64,000 nucleotides of DNA from Diadema setosum (taxonomy: Eukaryota > Echinodermata > Echinoidea > Diadematoida > Diadematidae), in the NCBI RefSeq assembly GCF_964275005.1, contig NC_092706.1, positions 6,817,564-6,881,563 of the forward strand. Reading direction: 5' to 3'. Every line of letters begins with the position of its first letter. Within the stretch, counting starts at the first letter, position 1. The notes under the pieces are model-generated. The model was not told the DNA's origin. It saw only the letters and a list, made by a program, of their open reading frames with translations, and ran no database searches. Made by a program: the position numbers and the translations under genes. Of this stretch, positions 1-11,620 are shown piece after piece.

Positions 1-2590
1 TTTTTCTTCAAAAATTGATGCATATCCATGGCAACCATGTTAAATATTAACCATTATTTCGAATATTTAAGATTTTAAAGGTGCAGTGTGATCAGAAATT
101 CTGGAAGCTGACTTAACTTTTGTGTTTTTACTTATTTGTTTTTTGTTTAGTGTATTCTTTCCTTCCTTATCTAATGAGTAACGTTAATTTTTTCTTTAAA
201 AAGTAGTTTTCTCATGTTAATTCTATAGCAACAAGAACGAAGTGGGATGACTGTAGTGAAAAAAAAAAGAACTGACAGTAATTTGTATAAATATGTTACT
301 CAATCTTGTCATTTTTTATGTTTTTCATAATAAATTGTTATTACCATGACAACTGTCATTGCTATGAGATAACCATGAAATTAAAAAATCGCGATGTTCT
401 ACTAAATTAAAGAGACATGTGTATCTTAACACATTTTGGTGTAAACAACATGTTTTCATAATGTTTAAAGAAGAACGCATGTTCCTTTAAAGAAAATAAT
501 TCGTTGCCATGTCAACGGCTGAAAACATCATTTAAAAAATGACCACGCACAGGTGCATTCCTGTTCACCATCCCCAAAAGAGATGAAAAAGTACAAAAGA
601 TTTAAACTTTTCTGAAATTGATCACTTGTTTATTTTATTCTTTCTTTCCTTTTTAATGAAACAGTTCTTCTTTCTATGAAAGAAAGTTTTCCTCATGTTT
701 TTGCTATAGCAACGATAATAATGTCGATTAGAGATTAGCAGAGATTAGCAGAGTAAAAAGAAAGCTGACAATCATAGTTAGACCCTAATTGGTAATGAAA
801 TAACTTTTTCAATCAATCTTTTCATGATTTCATGCTTTTTGATAAAAACAAATCGTTATTTTCTTTAAAAAATAGCTGTTACCATGGTGACCGTCATCAC
901 TATGAGGTAGCTGTGATATTCGGAAATTGTGATATTTAATTTAATCAGAGAAACATGTTCATATTGACATCTGTTGGAAATTACAGTAAGTTTTTATAAT
1001 GTTTAATGAGGAATGCATGTTCTTTTAAAGAAAATAATTTGTTGCCATGGCAACGGCTAAAGATGTCAATTAGAAATATGGCAACAGGTGGATTCGTATA
1101 CGGCACTCCCAAAATAAGGGAAAGAACACAAAAATCTAACTCTTACAGAAATGTATTATCTACGGATTTACTTCATTCTTACTTTCCTGTTAATTGAAAT
1201 ACCAATTTTTTTCTTTAAAAGGCAGTTTTTGTAATGTTGTTGCTATAGCAACGAAAAGGAAGTGAAATGCACATAATGGGAAAGAGGTGATAGTCACGAT
1301 AGTAGTTAGTAATCAATATTCCACCCGATCTTGTCACATTTTCTTGCTTTTTCATGAAAGTATCACTACTTTCTTTAAAATAGTTGTTACCATGGCAACC
1401 ATCTTTGCTATGAGGTAACCATGGCGTCATAACAATTTTTGATTTTTAATTTGATTAAAGAGATGTTTAGATTGACTTATTTCGGCGTTTACTGCATGTT
1501 TTTATGATGTTTTTAATAAAGAATACACATTCTTTTAAAGGTAATGATAAAAAAAAATTATAATATAATTATAATAAAGAAAAACTGATCATTTATTCAT
1601 CTAGTTTTCTTTTAATGAGATACTTCTCCTTTTTAGAGAAAAAAGGTTGTTGCCATAGCAACGATAATAATGTGGCATGAACGTAGTGAAAAAAGCTGAT
1701 AATTATCATAGCAATTTGTAATGAGTATGCTACTCAAACTTTCCATCTTTTCATGCTTTTTGATGAAAAAAAATCATTTTCTTTAGAAAAATAGCTGTTA
1801 CCATGGCAACCGTTATTGCTATGAGGTTGCTGTGACAGTCGGAAATTGTGAGTTTTAGTTTGATTGAAGCGTGATACGTTTATATTGACTTATTTTGGTG
1901 TTTTTAGCATGCGTTTGTGATGTTTAAATGAAGAATTCATGTTATTTCAAAAAAAGATTTGTTGCCATGGCAACGGCTAAAGATGTCCTTTAGAATATGG
2001 CAACAGGTCGATTCATGTTTGGCACCGACAAAATAAAGGAAATAGCTCAAAAAATCTCACTATACAGATATTTATCATCTATGGGTCGACGTATTCTTGC
2101 TTTTCTTTCAATCGCAATGCTTATTTTCTTTAAAAGGCAGCTTTTGTCATGCTGTTGCCATAGCAACGAAAATGATGTGAAATTAACATAGTGGAAAAAT
2201 AAGCTGATAATCTAGATAGTAATTTGTGATGAATATTCCACTAAATCTTGTCATGTTTTTTTGCTTTTTCATGGAAAATATGATTTTTCTTTATAAATTT
2301 AGTTGTTGCCATGGTAACCGTCATTGCTATAGGGTAACCATGACATTATGAAAATTGTATTCTTTCTCAAGTCTAATTAAAAAGGATTTATAATGACATA
2401 TTTTGGTGTTTACATCATGTTTTTATGATTTTTAATGAAGAATACATGTTGTTTTAAGGAAAGTAATGCGTTGCCATGGCAACGGGTGAAGACGTCGGTT
2501 AGAAAAATGGCAACAAGTGGATTCGTGTTCAGCACTCCCAAAATAGGGGAAATAGCACAAAAAATCAAAATCTACAGAAAATTTTAAGAA
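1..2590. repeat. Tandem array (~510 bp unit, about five copies) of X-box/RFX-like palindromes
   Basis: The stretch is a diverged tandem repeat. Three palindromes recur in fixed order. Box A (GTTGCCATGGCAAC) is at 503, 1041, 1961 and 2470. Box B (GTTGCTATAGCAAC or GTTGCCATAGCAAC) is at about 221, 711, 1239, 1649 and 2154. Box C (GTTACCATGGCAAC and variants) is at about 26, 337, 878, 1386, 1797 and 2305. Successive copies are usually 490-540 bases apart; one unit is short (about 410) and lacks box A. Box C is followed each time by a second half-palindrome about 20 bases on. The motif fits the known X-box consensus GTNRCC(N0-3)RGYAAC bound by RFX factors. The intervening DNA is AT-rich and its small ORFs are not conserved. 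Function is unknown; it may be a satellite or a transposon interior. Confidence 0.85.
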
Positions 2591-2619
2591 CACCCCAATA
2601 TTGTGACAACTCGCCGTAT

Positions 2620-3266
2620 ACTAGGAGGAGGGTGTGGGAGGGGGGGTCACGGTAGGGACTTTTTGTAAAAAACAGAGTATAAAAGTCGCGTTTACAAGAC
2701 ATTTTAATTCAAATTTATAGGGAATTAAACATAGTAAAAAAATCACTGCAAAGGAATATGATCATAACTTTAAGTACGGACAGATCGAGCGAGCCACTTT
2801 CACTTTGCCATTCGTCTGAAATGTATTCATTAAAAGCTTAAAAGTGATCGCTTTGTTTGAGCAATAACATTATTCCTATATCGCTAAAAAGTATAGCAGA
2901 AAGGAAACATGTATGGTTTAGTAAAGGTTTATTTCAGGGGGCACACTCGAGAGCACGAGGCTACCATCTATACACTAAATTTACTCATAAGTAAATATAA
3001 GTGTATACATAATATATATTGATAGCGGATTATGATTTCCGCCCCGTTAGGGAAGAAAATTTCCCATTTTCAGTTATGAAATTGACAATTTTTAGTCAAG
3101 AAAAGTGCCTTATTGTTCATTTTGGTCTTGAAATAATTGATTAATTATTTGTTACAGGGGGTACTTTGAGATGGGAAAAACTCGTTTGCCCCCCAAAAAT
3201 TTTATTTGGGGGGGGGGGGGGGGCAAGTGCACCCCTGCCCCGCTCCCCTCGCTTCCTGCGCCCTTG
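2620..3266 (+). mobile_element. 5'-truncated copy of the hAT-like element found whole at 13893-15342
   Basis: One copy of the internal minisatellite unit (a 'ggagggtgtgggaggg' core, then 'cagagtataaaagtcgc') is followed by a tail that matches 14790-15342: the 'cgagcgagccactttcactttg' region, a block around 'ccccgttagg', a G-run at about 3208-3224, and the terminal 'gcgcccttg'. The left end is missing and joins the X-box array at about 2600. It is non-coding and non-autonomous. Confidence 0.75.
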
Positions 3267-3619
3267 CAGCAATGGCATCATATGTTACACTTTTTGGTCA
3301 TTTTTCTATACCAGTACACTATTATAGCAATGAATAATTGAGAGGTAATTAAATCATCATCTCACTTATTTGCATATTATCATCCCATGCACAGAACTGT
3401 TCTGCAGAAATAATTGAAAATCTCACCATGTCAGTACTTACCTATTTTCTTTTCGAATTTGAACATATTTTCACTGTTATACTTGGAAGATTTCAATCTT
3501 TCTTATCAGATTAAGTTATAACTGGACTAGAATTTGTCCATAAAAATCAACTTTCCCACGAATTCTCTGATTTTTATTCCCTATTGGATGGACGAGCAGG
3601 TAGACCTGAAATTGTGCGA

Positions 3620-3862
3620 TCTTGCCTGGCGTGCGATCTAGGCCGATCTGGGGTCGCTCGCTGTGCGACCTGATTGTAGCCCTGACGTCGCAACATTTTT
3701 TGAACATGTCCGAAACCTTGCGACCTCCAGCGACCTCACCTGTGCTGTCGTGAGCTATAGCGATCTGGTTCGATGGACTCCAAGTGTGCGATCTCACCGC
3801 AGCACGTTGGGAATCGCTCCAGCACGAGCGAGATCGCAGGCGCTGGTCGCACAGTGAGCATT
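3620..3862. repeat. GC-rich island dense in GCGAT/GTCGC words, probable MITE fragment
   Basis: About 240 bases far richer in G+C and CpG than the surroundings, packed with 'gtgcgat', 'gcgacct' and 'gtcgca' words in both orientations. No conserved ORF and no convincing terminal repeats. It looks like the inside of a small DNA transposon, but a regulatory CpG cluster is possible. Confidence 0.4.
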
Positions 3863-4206
3863 GGGCTTTAGTACATTTTACACATTAACATACTTTTGGA
3901 AATTATTCAGTGTTGCGATATAGTCTGCGTTAATTCTTTCAGTGTGATTATTAGTGCTTAACGTTTCGAAGACCTATATACATAGAAACCGTAATACCGC
4001 AATATTCACCTTCTCGTTTACATCTTTTATGAAAAGTTTTACATCCGTGGTTTCCTTGAAGACTCTTTGTTCAGCTTTGATATTGAAAAAAAAAATAGCG
4101 TTCATCTAGGAATCAAGTGATCATGATGAATATACACAATTTTTAAATCCACAATATTGCATGTATAGAATAAATATAAACGCGATAACATAGCTAGAGT
4201 TAAGTA
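3863..4206. other. Unannotated AT-rich stretch
   Basis: No ORF, repeat or RNA signature seen. Confidence 0.5.
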
Positions 4207-4470
4207 TTCAATTCAATTCAATTCATGCTTTATTTCATTTTTCTAAAAGAACATAAACATTTCACTTTCTTTGGTAACAGAGAATAAGGTTGCATAGTCA
4301 AAACAAAGTAAATTGAGAAAAATATAATCGAGGAACCTTGGAATAAGAAATACGTTGTAATGAAAATTGACTGAAGTGATAAAGACGACATAATACGTAA
4401 GACATCGAAAAATGGAGGGACCCACTAAAAAAACAATGCTTGTAGAATGTGGGCCCCTCAAGTACAGAAT
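4207..4470 (-). mobile_element. LINE-type 3' tail with (GAATT)n end and conserved stem-loop
   Basis: Read on the minus strand it ends with AATAAAGCATGAATT and a short GAATT microsatellite (4207-4226), as in LINEs of the CR1/L2 kind that end in short tandem repeats. About 200 bases inside is a potential stem-loop, CCCAC (4421-4425) with GTGGG (4449-4453). The same stem-loop context recurs at 11474-11505 and 54354-54386. No reverse-transcriptase ORF is attached here. Confidence 0.55.
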
Positions 4471-5004
4471 GTCAATAGAAATTGAACTGATGCAAAAAGG
4501 GGAAGAAAGACTGGGAATAAAGTAAAAATAAAAAAGTCTGGAAGCCCACTAGGAAGATAGAGTATCAAACAGACATACATACTCAGGCGAGTAAACATAA
4601 AACGAAACTGGGACGACGAAACTAATAAAGGGGGACTCATAGACAAGACAGGACGAGACAAGACTAATATAACAGGAAGACAATACAACGGACAGAAAGA
4701 CAAAACAGATCCAGTGATCCTCGACAGAATTCATTGAAAAAAAATGATGGAATGCGTGAAAAGGATACCATTATATAGAAAAGTATAGAGAAATAGATGC
4801 AGAAATAATATGAATGAAATCAAACCTACTCTGTAGGTGTCTTAGGACAAGAGAGACGAGAAAATACGGTATATCACTTGTAAGCCAAGTTCTTCGAAAA
4901 GGAATTGAAATAAGCCAACATGCTAATTCAATTCAATTCAAGTATATTCATTACGCTGCCGTAATTTTATATAGTTATTCCTTCCTAGAGTCTCCTTCAG
5001 GCCT
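4471..5004. other. AT-rich stretch, no gene seen
   Basis: A second short 'aattcaattcaattc' run is present at about 4923-4940. Small ORFs on both strands are not conserved and overlap repeats. Confidence 0.4.
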
Positions 5005-5125
5005 GCCGACCGGAAGCATCTCAGAGTCAGAAAGGACATTATACTGTACTCTGCTACCGGAGGTCTCGGGTTCGACTCCCGATGGAATCCCATTTCTTTG
5101 CTCACTAATAAATTTCTAGATGGTA
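5005..5125 (+). mobile_element. tRNA-derived SINE (degenerate copy)
   Basis: The B-box/T-arm part 'ggtctcgggttcgactcccgatgg' (5060-5084) is preserved, with a degraded D-arm upstream. It is followed by a tail ('tttctttgctcactaataaa') shared with the better copy at 36416-36495. It lies just downstream of TLR-A. Confidence 0.65.
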
Positions 5126-5226
5126 AGATCAAACATTCTTAAACACTACTCAGCCACTAATAAATCTGTCTCTTCCGGTCATTTCACAGGCTGTCTTTCA
5201 GTTTAGTCATTGGCTAATCGGCATGA

Positions 5227-8007
5227 TCAGAGAGGTAAAAGGCCATTCATTTTCTTATTTCTCGACAACGTTTTTGCGAGCCCTTCCCAGAAAAGCATTT
5301 GCTGATATCTTTCTTCACTCCACTGAAAGTAGGGTTTATTCTTGCTAAGGAACAGTCTTACCAGATAGGGAAGCTGGTTATCCGGAATGTCCTCTCGAAA
5401 AACCATGACGACGTTTTCTAGTTGGACGTCGTTCATGTGCGCAACGGTCATTTGGAGCGTCATCAGGTAGTTGGCATCGTTGACTGACGCGTTGCTGACG
5501 ATCACCAGGTTCTTGAAGCTGCTCTCAATGACCCGATCGATGGCGTCAAAGCGTGTACTCCCCAGGGGCAAATCGTCGTCACCGCACACGATCCTGTTTC
5601 GCTGGAAGTCTGGAAGATGCTCCTGGACAGCAAGCAGGAACTCTTCAAGTACCCAATCCTCGTCTTCAATTGGGAAAATAATGTTGAGGTCGTAACGGTA
5701 ATCATGATGTTCGCGGGCGTCCTCCAACTCGTAGTATCCAACGACAAGAAGCTTCAAATGAAAACACTTGTAATTCAACCACCATCTGTTTTTCCAGACA
5801 AGAACTGATCCAAATATGCACGACGCTATCAGCAAACTCGCAAAAATGTAAACAGTCAAGTTCGGCCCACAGACTTTCTCTGGGTCAAAATCTAAAACTG
5901 ATTTCCCCACAAATTGCGAGATGGACTGCCGTGAGCAAACAGTAGTCTGGGGGTTTTGCAACGTTATACTGCCTTGACCGAGGAAATTTCTAAACCAATA
6001 AAGGTTGCAAGTGCACGCAAGTTGATTTTGAGATATGTCGAAATATGTCATTGGAAGAAAAGTGTTCTCTTCAATGCCAGTGAAAGCATTTTGATAAAAT
6101 GAGACCACGAATAATTTTCTATTTTCTCTGAAGAGATCCCTTTGAAGGTTTCCACTAAGTAGATTTGTACTTAGATGCAAGAAACTCAGAAAAGTTAAAT
6201 ATCGAAAATGATCAAAAGTAACAGAAAGTATATTGTTCCTATCTAGGTACAACTTTTCTAGAGACGATAAGTCGGCGAATAATTGTGTAGGAAGGAATCT
6301 TATCCCGCATTTTGTTAGACGCAATTCTCTCAGTTGGAAGAGACCTTGGAATGTATTGGGAAAAGGAGAACCAAACGAGTTTTTGTTTAAGAGAAGTATT
6401 TGAAGAGACGTCAGTGAAGACAGAACCGGACAATCACCTATTACCAGTTTCTCTGGGGTGAGATCGGCAGAGTTCAAGTTAAGTATGCGAATTGACGTCA
6501 GACCCTCAAAGGACGTGCTTCCTATGCCAAAGCTGGTATGAGATAAATCAAGGTATGACAACCGATGGAGATTTTTGAAGGAGACCGATAGCCCTTCTAG
6601 AAATCCTAAATTTTTTAAATCCAAGCTTTCTAGATTGTCTAAGCCAGTAAAACTGCTGTGGGACATTATGCGAATCGGGTTTGACTTGAGTACAAGTGTT
6701 GTCAAATTGGACAGAAAAGAAAATGGCCCAGATGTTAAAGAAGATATCAAATTTTTTGACATATCTAATGTTACCAACGACCTAACCCGGAAAAAACTTT
6801 TAGGTATCTCAGCAATTTTATTTGCTGATAAATTTAGTAAGGTCAGACGCTGGAGTTTCACAGAAAGCTGGAAGTCCAAGCGAGAAATCTTATTGTTGAA
6901 CAATACCAGTTTCTGTAGATTTGGGACATGTCGCAGCACTGGTTCCGCGATAGAAGTCAGGGAATTGCTACTCAGGTCTAGTACTTCCAGGGACCGTAGA
7001 CCCTCAAATGTGCGACTCTGTAAGCTTGTTAACCTACATGATCGAACGCGTAACGACAATAACAAATGCAAACCTTTAAACACTCCTTCTGACAGGAACG
7101 ATAGTCTGTTCCCTGAGAGAGACAAATTTACTAATGGAGGGATTTGGATAGTGGTGTTGAATCGGAAGCCGCGGATTTTGACTATCTTGCTATTGTCGAG
7201 ATTCAGATATTCCAGCGCATCCATACCAAGAAATGAATTGAATGTCAAATTTCGAAGATTATTTCTGTTCAGTTCTAGCCCCTTTACTTGCTTCAAACTC
7301 TGAAATGCGCCATACGCAATGTAAGAGACGTTGTTTAAATACAATTTTAGTTCAAAGATATTTGCCATTGATAAAAATGTGAAATCATTTGCCTTAATTC
7401 TTGTGATGTTATTCTTTGTGATGTATAATTTGTTGATCGTTGTAAGAAGATGTCCTGCAAAGCGAAATTGACGCCTACAATTTGCATCAAAGTTTACATT
7501 GGGTGTGGAACGGAGCTGGTTTAGAACTGTCAGCGGAATCACCGTAAAATCATTATACGCTAGATCAATATAACGAAGGTTCAGATTCATTGAAAACGTT
7601 CCTTCGTCCAAAATGTTGAGGCGATTGTAACTCAGGAATAGTTCTTCTAGGTGCAGTAGTGGATTAAATGCTTCTTTCATGATGTGCTTTAGCTCGTTTT
7701 TCAACAATTTAAGTCTGGTTAATTCTGGCAAATTAACGAATGACTTATTGGAGAGGATTTCGAATTTGTTCAGAGTCAGGTCGAGAATCATAAGGTCTGA
7801 CGGTAGATAAGACGGAACTTCTCGAAGGCTGCGATTGCTGCATCTGGCCTCAAACCCTTGACCTTCGTGCCAGAACGTGCAGTGATAATCGGATGAATGA
7901 CGCGAGGATTTTCCGGTCAGTGTGCGGAATTCTTGACTCGCAAACGCAGGTGTACAAGGGCAGAGAAGAAAAATTGCGAAGAATCTTGTTAAAAATATAG
8001 GAGTCAT
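5227..8007 (-). CDS. Toll-like receptor (TLR-A), intact, coding region in one exon
   Basis: A 926-aa receptor. Residues 1-23 are a signal peptide. A cysteine-bearing N-cap is followed by about two dozen leucine-rich repeats (roughly 65-660, LxxLxLxxN pattern), a C-terminal cysteine cap (about 664-714, starting CTCNLYWF), a membrane span (about 716-738) and a TIR domain (about 772-915). TLRs sense microbial or endogenous ligands outside and recruit MyD88-type adaptors through TIR. The TIR is atypical: box 1 reads YDLNIIFP rather than the usual FDAFISY type, the BB loop reads GDDDLPLG, and the WC..E motif is absent, although the late FW is kept. The start was chosen because an in-frame stop lies just upstream and the signal peptide follows directly. 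The closest relatives are the two paralogues at 26.4-29.2 and 38.0-40.8 kb. Ligand and function as a signalling receptor are inferred. Confidence 0.93.
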   Translation of the reverse strand: MTPIFLTRFFAIFLLCPCTPAFASQEFRTLTGKSSRHSSDYHCTFWHEGQGFEARCSNRSLREVPSYLPSDLMILDLTLNKFEILSNKSFVNLPELTRLKLLKNELKHIMKEAFNPLLHLEELFLSYNRLNILDEGTFSMNLNLRYIDLAYNDFTVIPLTVLNQLRSTPNVNFDANCRRQFRFAGHLLTTINKLYITKNNITRIKANDFTFLSMANIFELKLYLNNVSYIAYGAFQSLKQVKGLELNRNNLRNLTFNSFLGMDALEYLNLDNSKIVKIRGFRFNTTIQIPPLVNLSLSGNRLSFLSEGVFKGLHLLLSLRVRSCRLTSLQSRTFEGLRSLEVLDLSSNSLTSIAEPVLRHVPNLQKLVLFNNKISRLDFQLSVKLQRLTLLNLSANKIAEIPKSFFRVRSLVTLDMSKNLISSLTSGPFSFLSNLTTLVLKSNPIRIMSHSSFTGLDNLESLDLKNLGFLEGLSVSFKNLHRLSYLDLSHTSFGIGSTSFEGLTSIRILNLNSADLTPEKLVIGDCPVLSSLTSLQILLLNKNSFGSPFPNTFQGLFQLRELRLTKCGIRFLPTQLFADLSSLEKLYLDRNNILSVTFDHFRYLTFLSFLHLSTNLLSGNLQRDLFRENRKLFVVSFYQNAFTGIEENTFLPMTYFDISQNQLACTCNLYWFRNFLGQGSITLQNPQTTVCSRQSISQFVGKSVLDFDPEKVCGPNLTVYIFASLLIASCIFGSVLVWKNRWWLNYKCFHLKLLVVGYYELEDAREHHDYRYDLNIIFPIEDEDWVLEEFLLAVQEHLPDFQRNRIVCGDDDLPLGSTRFDAIDRVIESSFKNLVIVSNASVNDANYLMTLQMTVAHMNDVQLENVVMVFREDIPDNQLPYLVRLFLSKNKPYFQWSEERYQQMLFWEGLAKTLSRNKKMNGLLPL

Positions 8008-8069
8008 GGCGAAGGCTTGTCGACTGAGTGCTTTGACGTAGTTCGTTGTAAATCATGTACACGAGACTG

Positions 8070-8226
8070 CCTGAAACAACGCGAGGAAGGGAAAGAAAAC
8101 CATAAGCTGCATGCTTCAGCTTTCCTTGTGATAAACCAAGACATATATTAGCGGTCATGCATTGTTTGGTCAATACACGACAAAAAGTAAACAGTTAATG
8201 GTATGTGAACAACAAATGATGCAAAG

Positions 8227-8286
<60 letters not shown>

Positions 8287-9605
8287 TCACATCTCCTAAA
8301 CGGAAATCACTAAAGATTTCTTTGCAGGTCATAGTTGATTGGTATGACTGGTTCCTTGAAATATCTTTATGAAAGCGTACTTAATCCCCAAACCTTAAAA
8401 TTTTGGTGCAATTTTAATAGAAATTTGCATCATTATTCCTACTATATCCTTTTCCTAACTATAAAAGTACTCTTGAACACAAGGTGGAATTGCATTTGAT
8501 GTGTATGTGACCTGTTTACGGTTTGCTGGAAGATGCACTTTCAAAGATTTGTTTGCTGTTAAAAGAAATCCCAGAATATTTCACGAGACTTAGGCATATA
8601 GTTTTTATAGTAGGAAGGCTACATCAATACATCGATGGAACAAATACTTGTGTCGTCAAACACTCCCAGCACACCCACCGGCGTTCCCGGTATATTAGCA
8701 AGCTTTCCAGTAAAAGCTACCATTTCAGCTGCAGCCAACTTGACACATTGCTTACACCAGTCGGCAAGTAGAATGAGTTTATTCTGTACGTAGCATCTTT
8801 GGATCATGTGATCTTATCATGCTTATAATAGAGCAATTCCACATCATGTTCGCGTTGTTAGTAGAGAAAGCCAAACGTATAAATCAGAGAAAGGGAAGGA
8901 GCTAGCAAAATTATACTTATATGTATTACAAATTTTGCTTGTTTTTTTTTTATTCACCAGTCCTGTAATTACGCATCTGCTAAAAGCGTTTGTGAACAAA
9001 ATATCCTGACAATACGATATTAGTGGGAAAGAATTTTATTGAATCTAACTTCAATGTATCATACATTAGCACTTTTCATGTGATCACACATGTGTTCACA
9101 CTTTTATGCAACGAGGGAAAAAATACATTAAAATTATGCATTGGTGAAAAAGAAGTGAACATATTTTCCTGGAGTATTACATTGAAAGTGTAATGTGAAT
9201 AGAACTATAGAACTATAATAGTTGAAATTACTCTGATTAAGGAACACGTGTTATTTAAGGGGGATGCATAACCATAAAATCGAATAGTATGTGGTAAATG
9301 GGACATTAAAATTTATGCATGTACATTTCTCTTAATAACCTTCGTCAATTTCTGATTCATTAGGATCCCCTGACTTCTGCCACAAAAAGTCATATACAAT
9401 ATGATCATCAATGTAAACGACTTCTGACGTATTTGTAAATTGTTTGTCGAAAGGACCTCTGATATAGACCAGCATATATTTCCAAGCAACGAACCTTTGT
9501 CAAAAGAGATCAATTCAGCAAGATATCCCTTCTCAGGATTTCAATACCCACCGAGAATGTGCATTTTATTTTGTATACCTTTGCAACTAACAGGGAATTC
9601 CTACC
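8070..9605 (-). promoter_or_regulatory. Predicted 5'-UTR intron of TLR-A, 8071-9604 (splice acceptor to donor)
   Basis: On the minus strand a pyrimidine-rich tract ends in GTTTCAG immediately before 8070, about 60 bases upstream of the ATG. The same GTTTCAG/GCAG junction occurs before TLR-C. At 9605 the sequence ACCAGAAG/GTAGG forms a donor that recurs at the equivalent place upstream of both other TLR genes. The implied intron is about 1.5 kb and holds a (CAA)n microsatellite and otherwise unremarkable AT-rich DNA. This is inferred from sequence; no transcript was seen. Confidence 0.6.
8227..8285. repeat. (CAA)n microsatellite
   Basis: About 19 uninterrupted CAA units within the predicted 5' intron of TLR-A. 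Confidence 0.97.
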
Positions 9606-9860
9606 TTCTGGTGTATCGCACAATAAACAAGTTTTGAAGAGGCAATTTCCTTTGCTGCTGGATTCAAAGCTGCACGTGATGCAACTAATGAGCACTTTAA
9701 TCATTCACCTCTAAAATCCAGGTTAGACGAAATGTAGACTCCTATAAGGCCAGTCTTTCCCGGGATCAGCTCTTTCAACGTGCTGCTGATACCGTGCCCC
9801 ATCACACTGGCGATTGCACTCTGAATTAGTCAACTATACTAGTGGCAAATCAACTGTTTC
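9605..9860 (-). promoter_or_regulatory. Candidate untranslated exon 1 and promoter block of TLR-A
   Basis: This block is homologous to 42135-42440 (upstream of TLR-C) and, in its first part, to 30090-30230 (upstream of TLR-B). Shared pieces on the minus strand are a GCAGCAAAGG-like stretch, the ACCAGAAG/GTAGG donor at its 3' edge and, about 130-150 bases further upstream, a conserved TTATAGGAGTC (complement at 9737-9747) that could be a weak TATA-like core. It probably travelled with the gene in the duplications. Confidence 0.5.
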
Positions 9861-10224
9861 GGGATATCGGACGTCACTTTCTCATTAACTGCGGCTGAAT
9901 CTCATTGGTTCCCACAAGCACGGTAGCAGCGAAAACAACAACATTAATCACTTTGGGTTGATGTAGTGTCATAAAGCTGTCAAGTGCATAGTATTGTTTG
10001 AACTACACGATCGATCACACGCCTCTGTTGAGTGTGGCAGTTGTGTATTGGCTACTGCAATTAATCTCATGTCGTTTTAGATTTCGGTAATGTCTTTCTG
10101 TTTCAATTGTCTTACTTGCAACTGTCACAACTGCAAAACGTCCGAAACTTCGAAGTCAGAATTACAATGTATTACCCTTTAATGAAAGTGCACCAATATC
10201 ACACATGTACTCGAGTCACTCAAG
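9861..10224. other. Unannotated stretch
   Basis: No gene or repeat recognised. Confidence 0.4.
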
Positions 10225-10530
10225 TGGTTACCTGTTCAGAATCATGTTCAATCTAAACTGTTGCTCATTGTTTTTCAATGTCAAACAGACCTACTCCCAA
10301 GTATAATACTTCTCTACTTCCAACAGTACACTCCATTACAGTCACTTTGTTCTTGTAACAATGGCCTCCTTAATGTTCCCAAAACTTATACCCTCTGGGG
10401 CGACAGGTTTTTTGTGCATCGGATTCTCTCTCTTGAACAAGTTCCCTTTCCATATTCGTACTATCTCGCCAGTGTATTGTTTTAAGACAGCACTGAAACC
10501 AAAGCTATTTAACTTGGCATATAATTTATT
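10225..10530 (+). mobile_element. LINE remnant: C-terminal end of a reverse-transcriptase ORF
   Basis: One frame encodes a C-terminal signature common to CR1/L2/Jockey-type ORF2 ends, notably 'FPFHIRTISPVYCFKTALKP' (LWNSLP.xIR..S....FK..LK pattern). The upstream part matching 'LNVPKTYTLWGDR' lies in another frame, so there is at least one frameshift. It is a short, old fragment. Confidence 0.6.
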
Positions 10531-11324
10531 GATCGATGACTTCCTTTTCTTCTTTTTCTATTTCTTAATTTCCTTCCCTCTCTTGCAGTGAGTGGAGTCT
10601 TTAAAGCATCAAATTTACAGGACAGCTTGTGAGGGAAGTTTAGAATTAATTTTGATATTAAGTGCTACCCGAAAGAATACTTTTATTATTGGCAAAGAAA
10701 GACACTGTACGTTTGAGATTCCTGTAAACGAAAGTCTCTAAGATTATTGAAGATAAGGCACTTTAGTACGACTGACAAGAAGCCTAGAGCTTGTATTGCT
10801 AAATGTCTTTTAACTGAACGTACATAATTATCTATGACACAAGGAAATTACTCTAATATAAAGTGACAGCCACGTACATTGTAGCCTACATCCAAAACGT
10901 TTTGACCAGCACATTATATGAAGCTGTGTTTGATAATGAATCCTACTTATGAACTTTGGATTTTAAAAGAAAAGATAACATGAAGTAAATTAACATTATG
11001 GCTGTTTCAATCTTCGTGGTGGAAGTTGACCGCTTGAGATATATTGCAGTTGCATGATTGTATTTGTATTGCTTAACATCTTCAATACCATATACCTTAA
11101 TTTGCTTCCGTTTGAGTCAATTCGGAACTTTTCTGTTGAAAAGAATCTTTTAGAGACGAAAGGTATTTTATCGGGCATGTCGTGGACCAACAAGTCACTC
11201 TTAACCCATTTACCATGCTTCTCCTCTCCTGTTCCGTACATGTCACCTTCTTCATTTCGTATTCAATAGACGTCGAACTTTCAGGAACATCCATCACTTC
11301 TTAACCATGGCAAACTTTTTTTTT
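10531..11324. other. Unannotated AT-rich stretch
   Basis: Only short overlapping ORFs on both strands with no family resemblance. Nothing recognised. Confidence 0.4.
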
Positions 11325-11600
11325 TTTTTAATTCACGTTCCATATTCCACATTTCGTACAAGTTTTATATTCCATTTGATTTGAAGCAGAAAAGTTTTTT
11401 TCACACAATGGTCAGTTTGAACCAATAATGCACAAATGTATAAGGACATATAATTAACGTGTAATATGAGGAACCCACTAAAAAGTAAAGCTTGTAGGAT
11501 GTGGGTTCCAAAAATATAACATAGGGTTTTAGTACAGTGTATCAAAGTCAGAAGTGACGTAACATGCAAAATTCAAAATATCGAGAATATTACAATGTTT
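11325..11600 (-). mobile_element. LINE-type 3' tail (second copy of the 4207-4470 family)
   Basis: It shares the CCCAC...aagcttgta...GTGGG stem-loop (11474-11505) and its flanks with 4410-4457, in the same orientation and about the same distance from the terminal low-complexity run. It is diverged. Confidence 0.5.
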
Positions 11601-11620
11601 ACGGGATGTACAAAATATAG

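Noticed and set aside
6575-7303. 242-aa open frame on the plus strand
   Set aside because: It is antisense to the leucine-rich repeats of TLR-A. The regular LRR codons keep the opposite frame open. The shorter antisense frames over TLR-B and TLR-C have the same cause.
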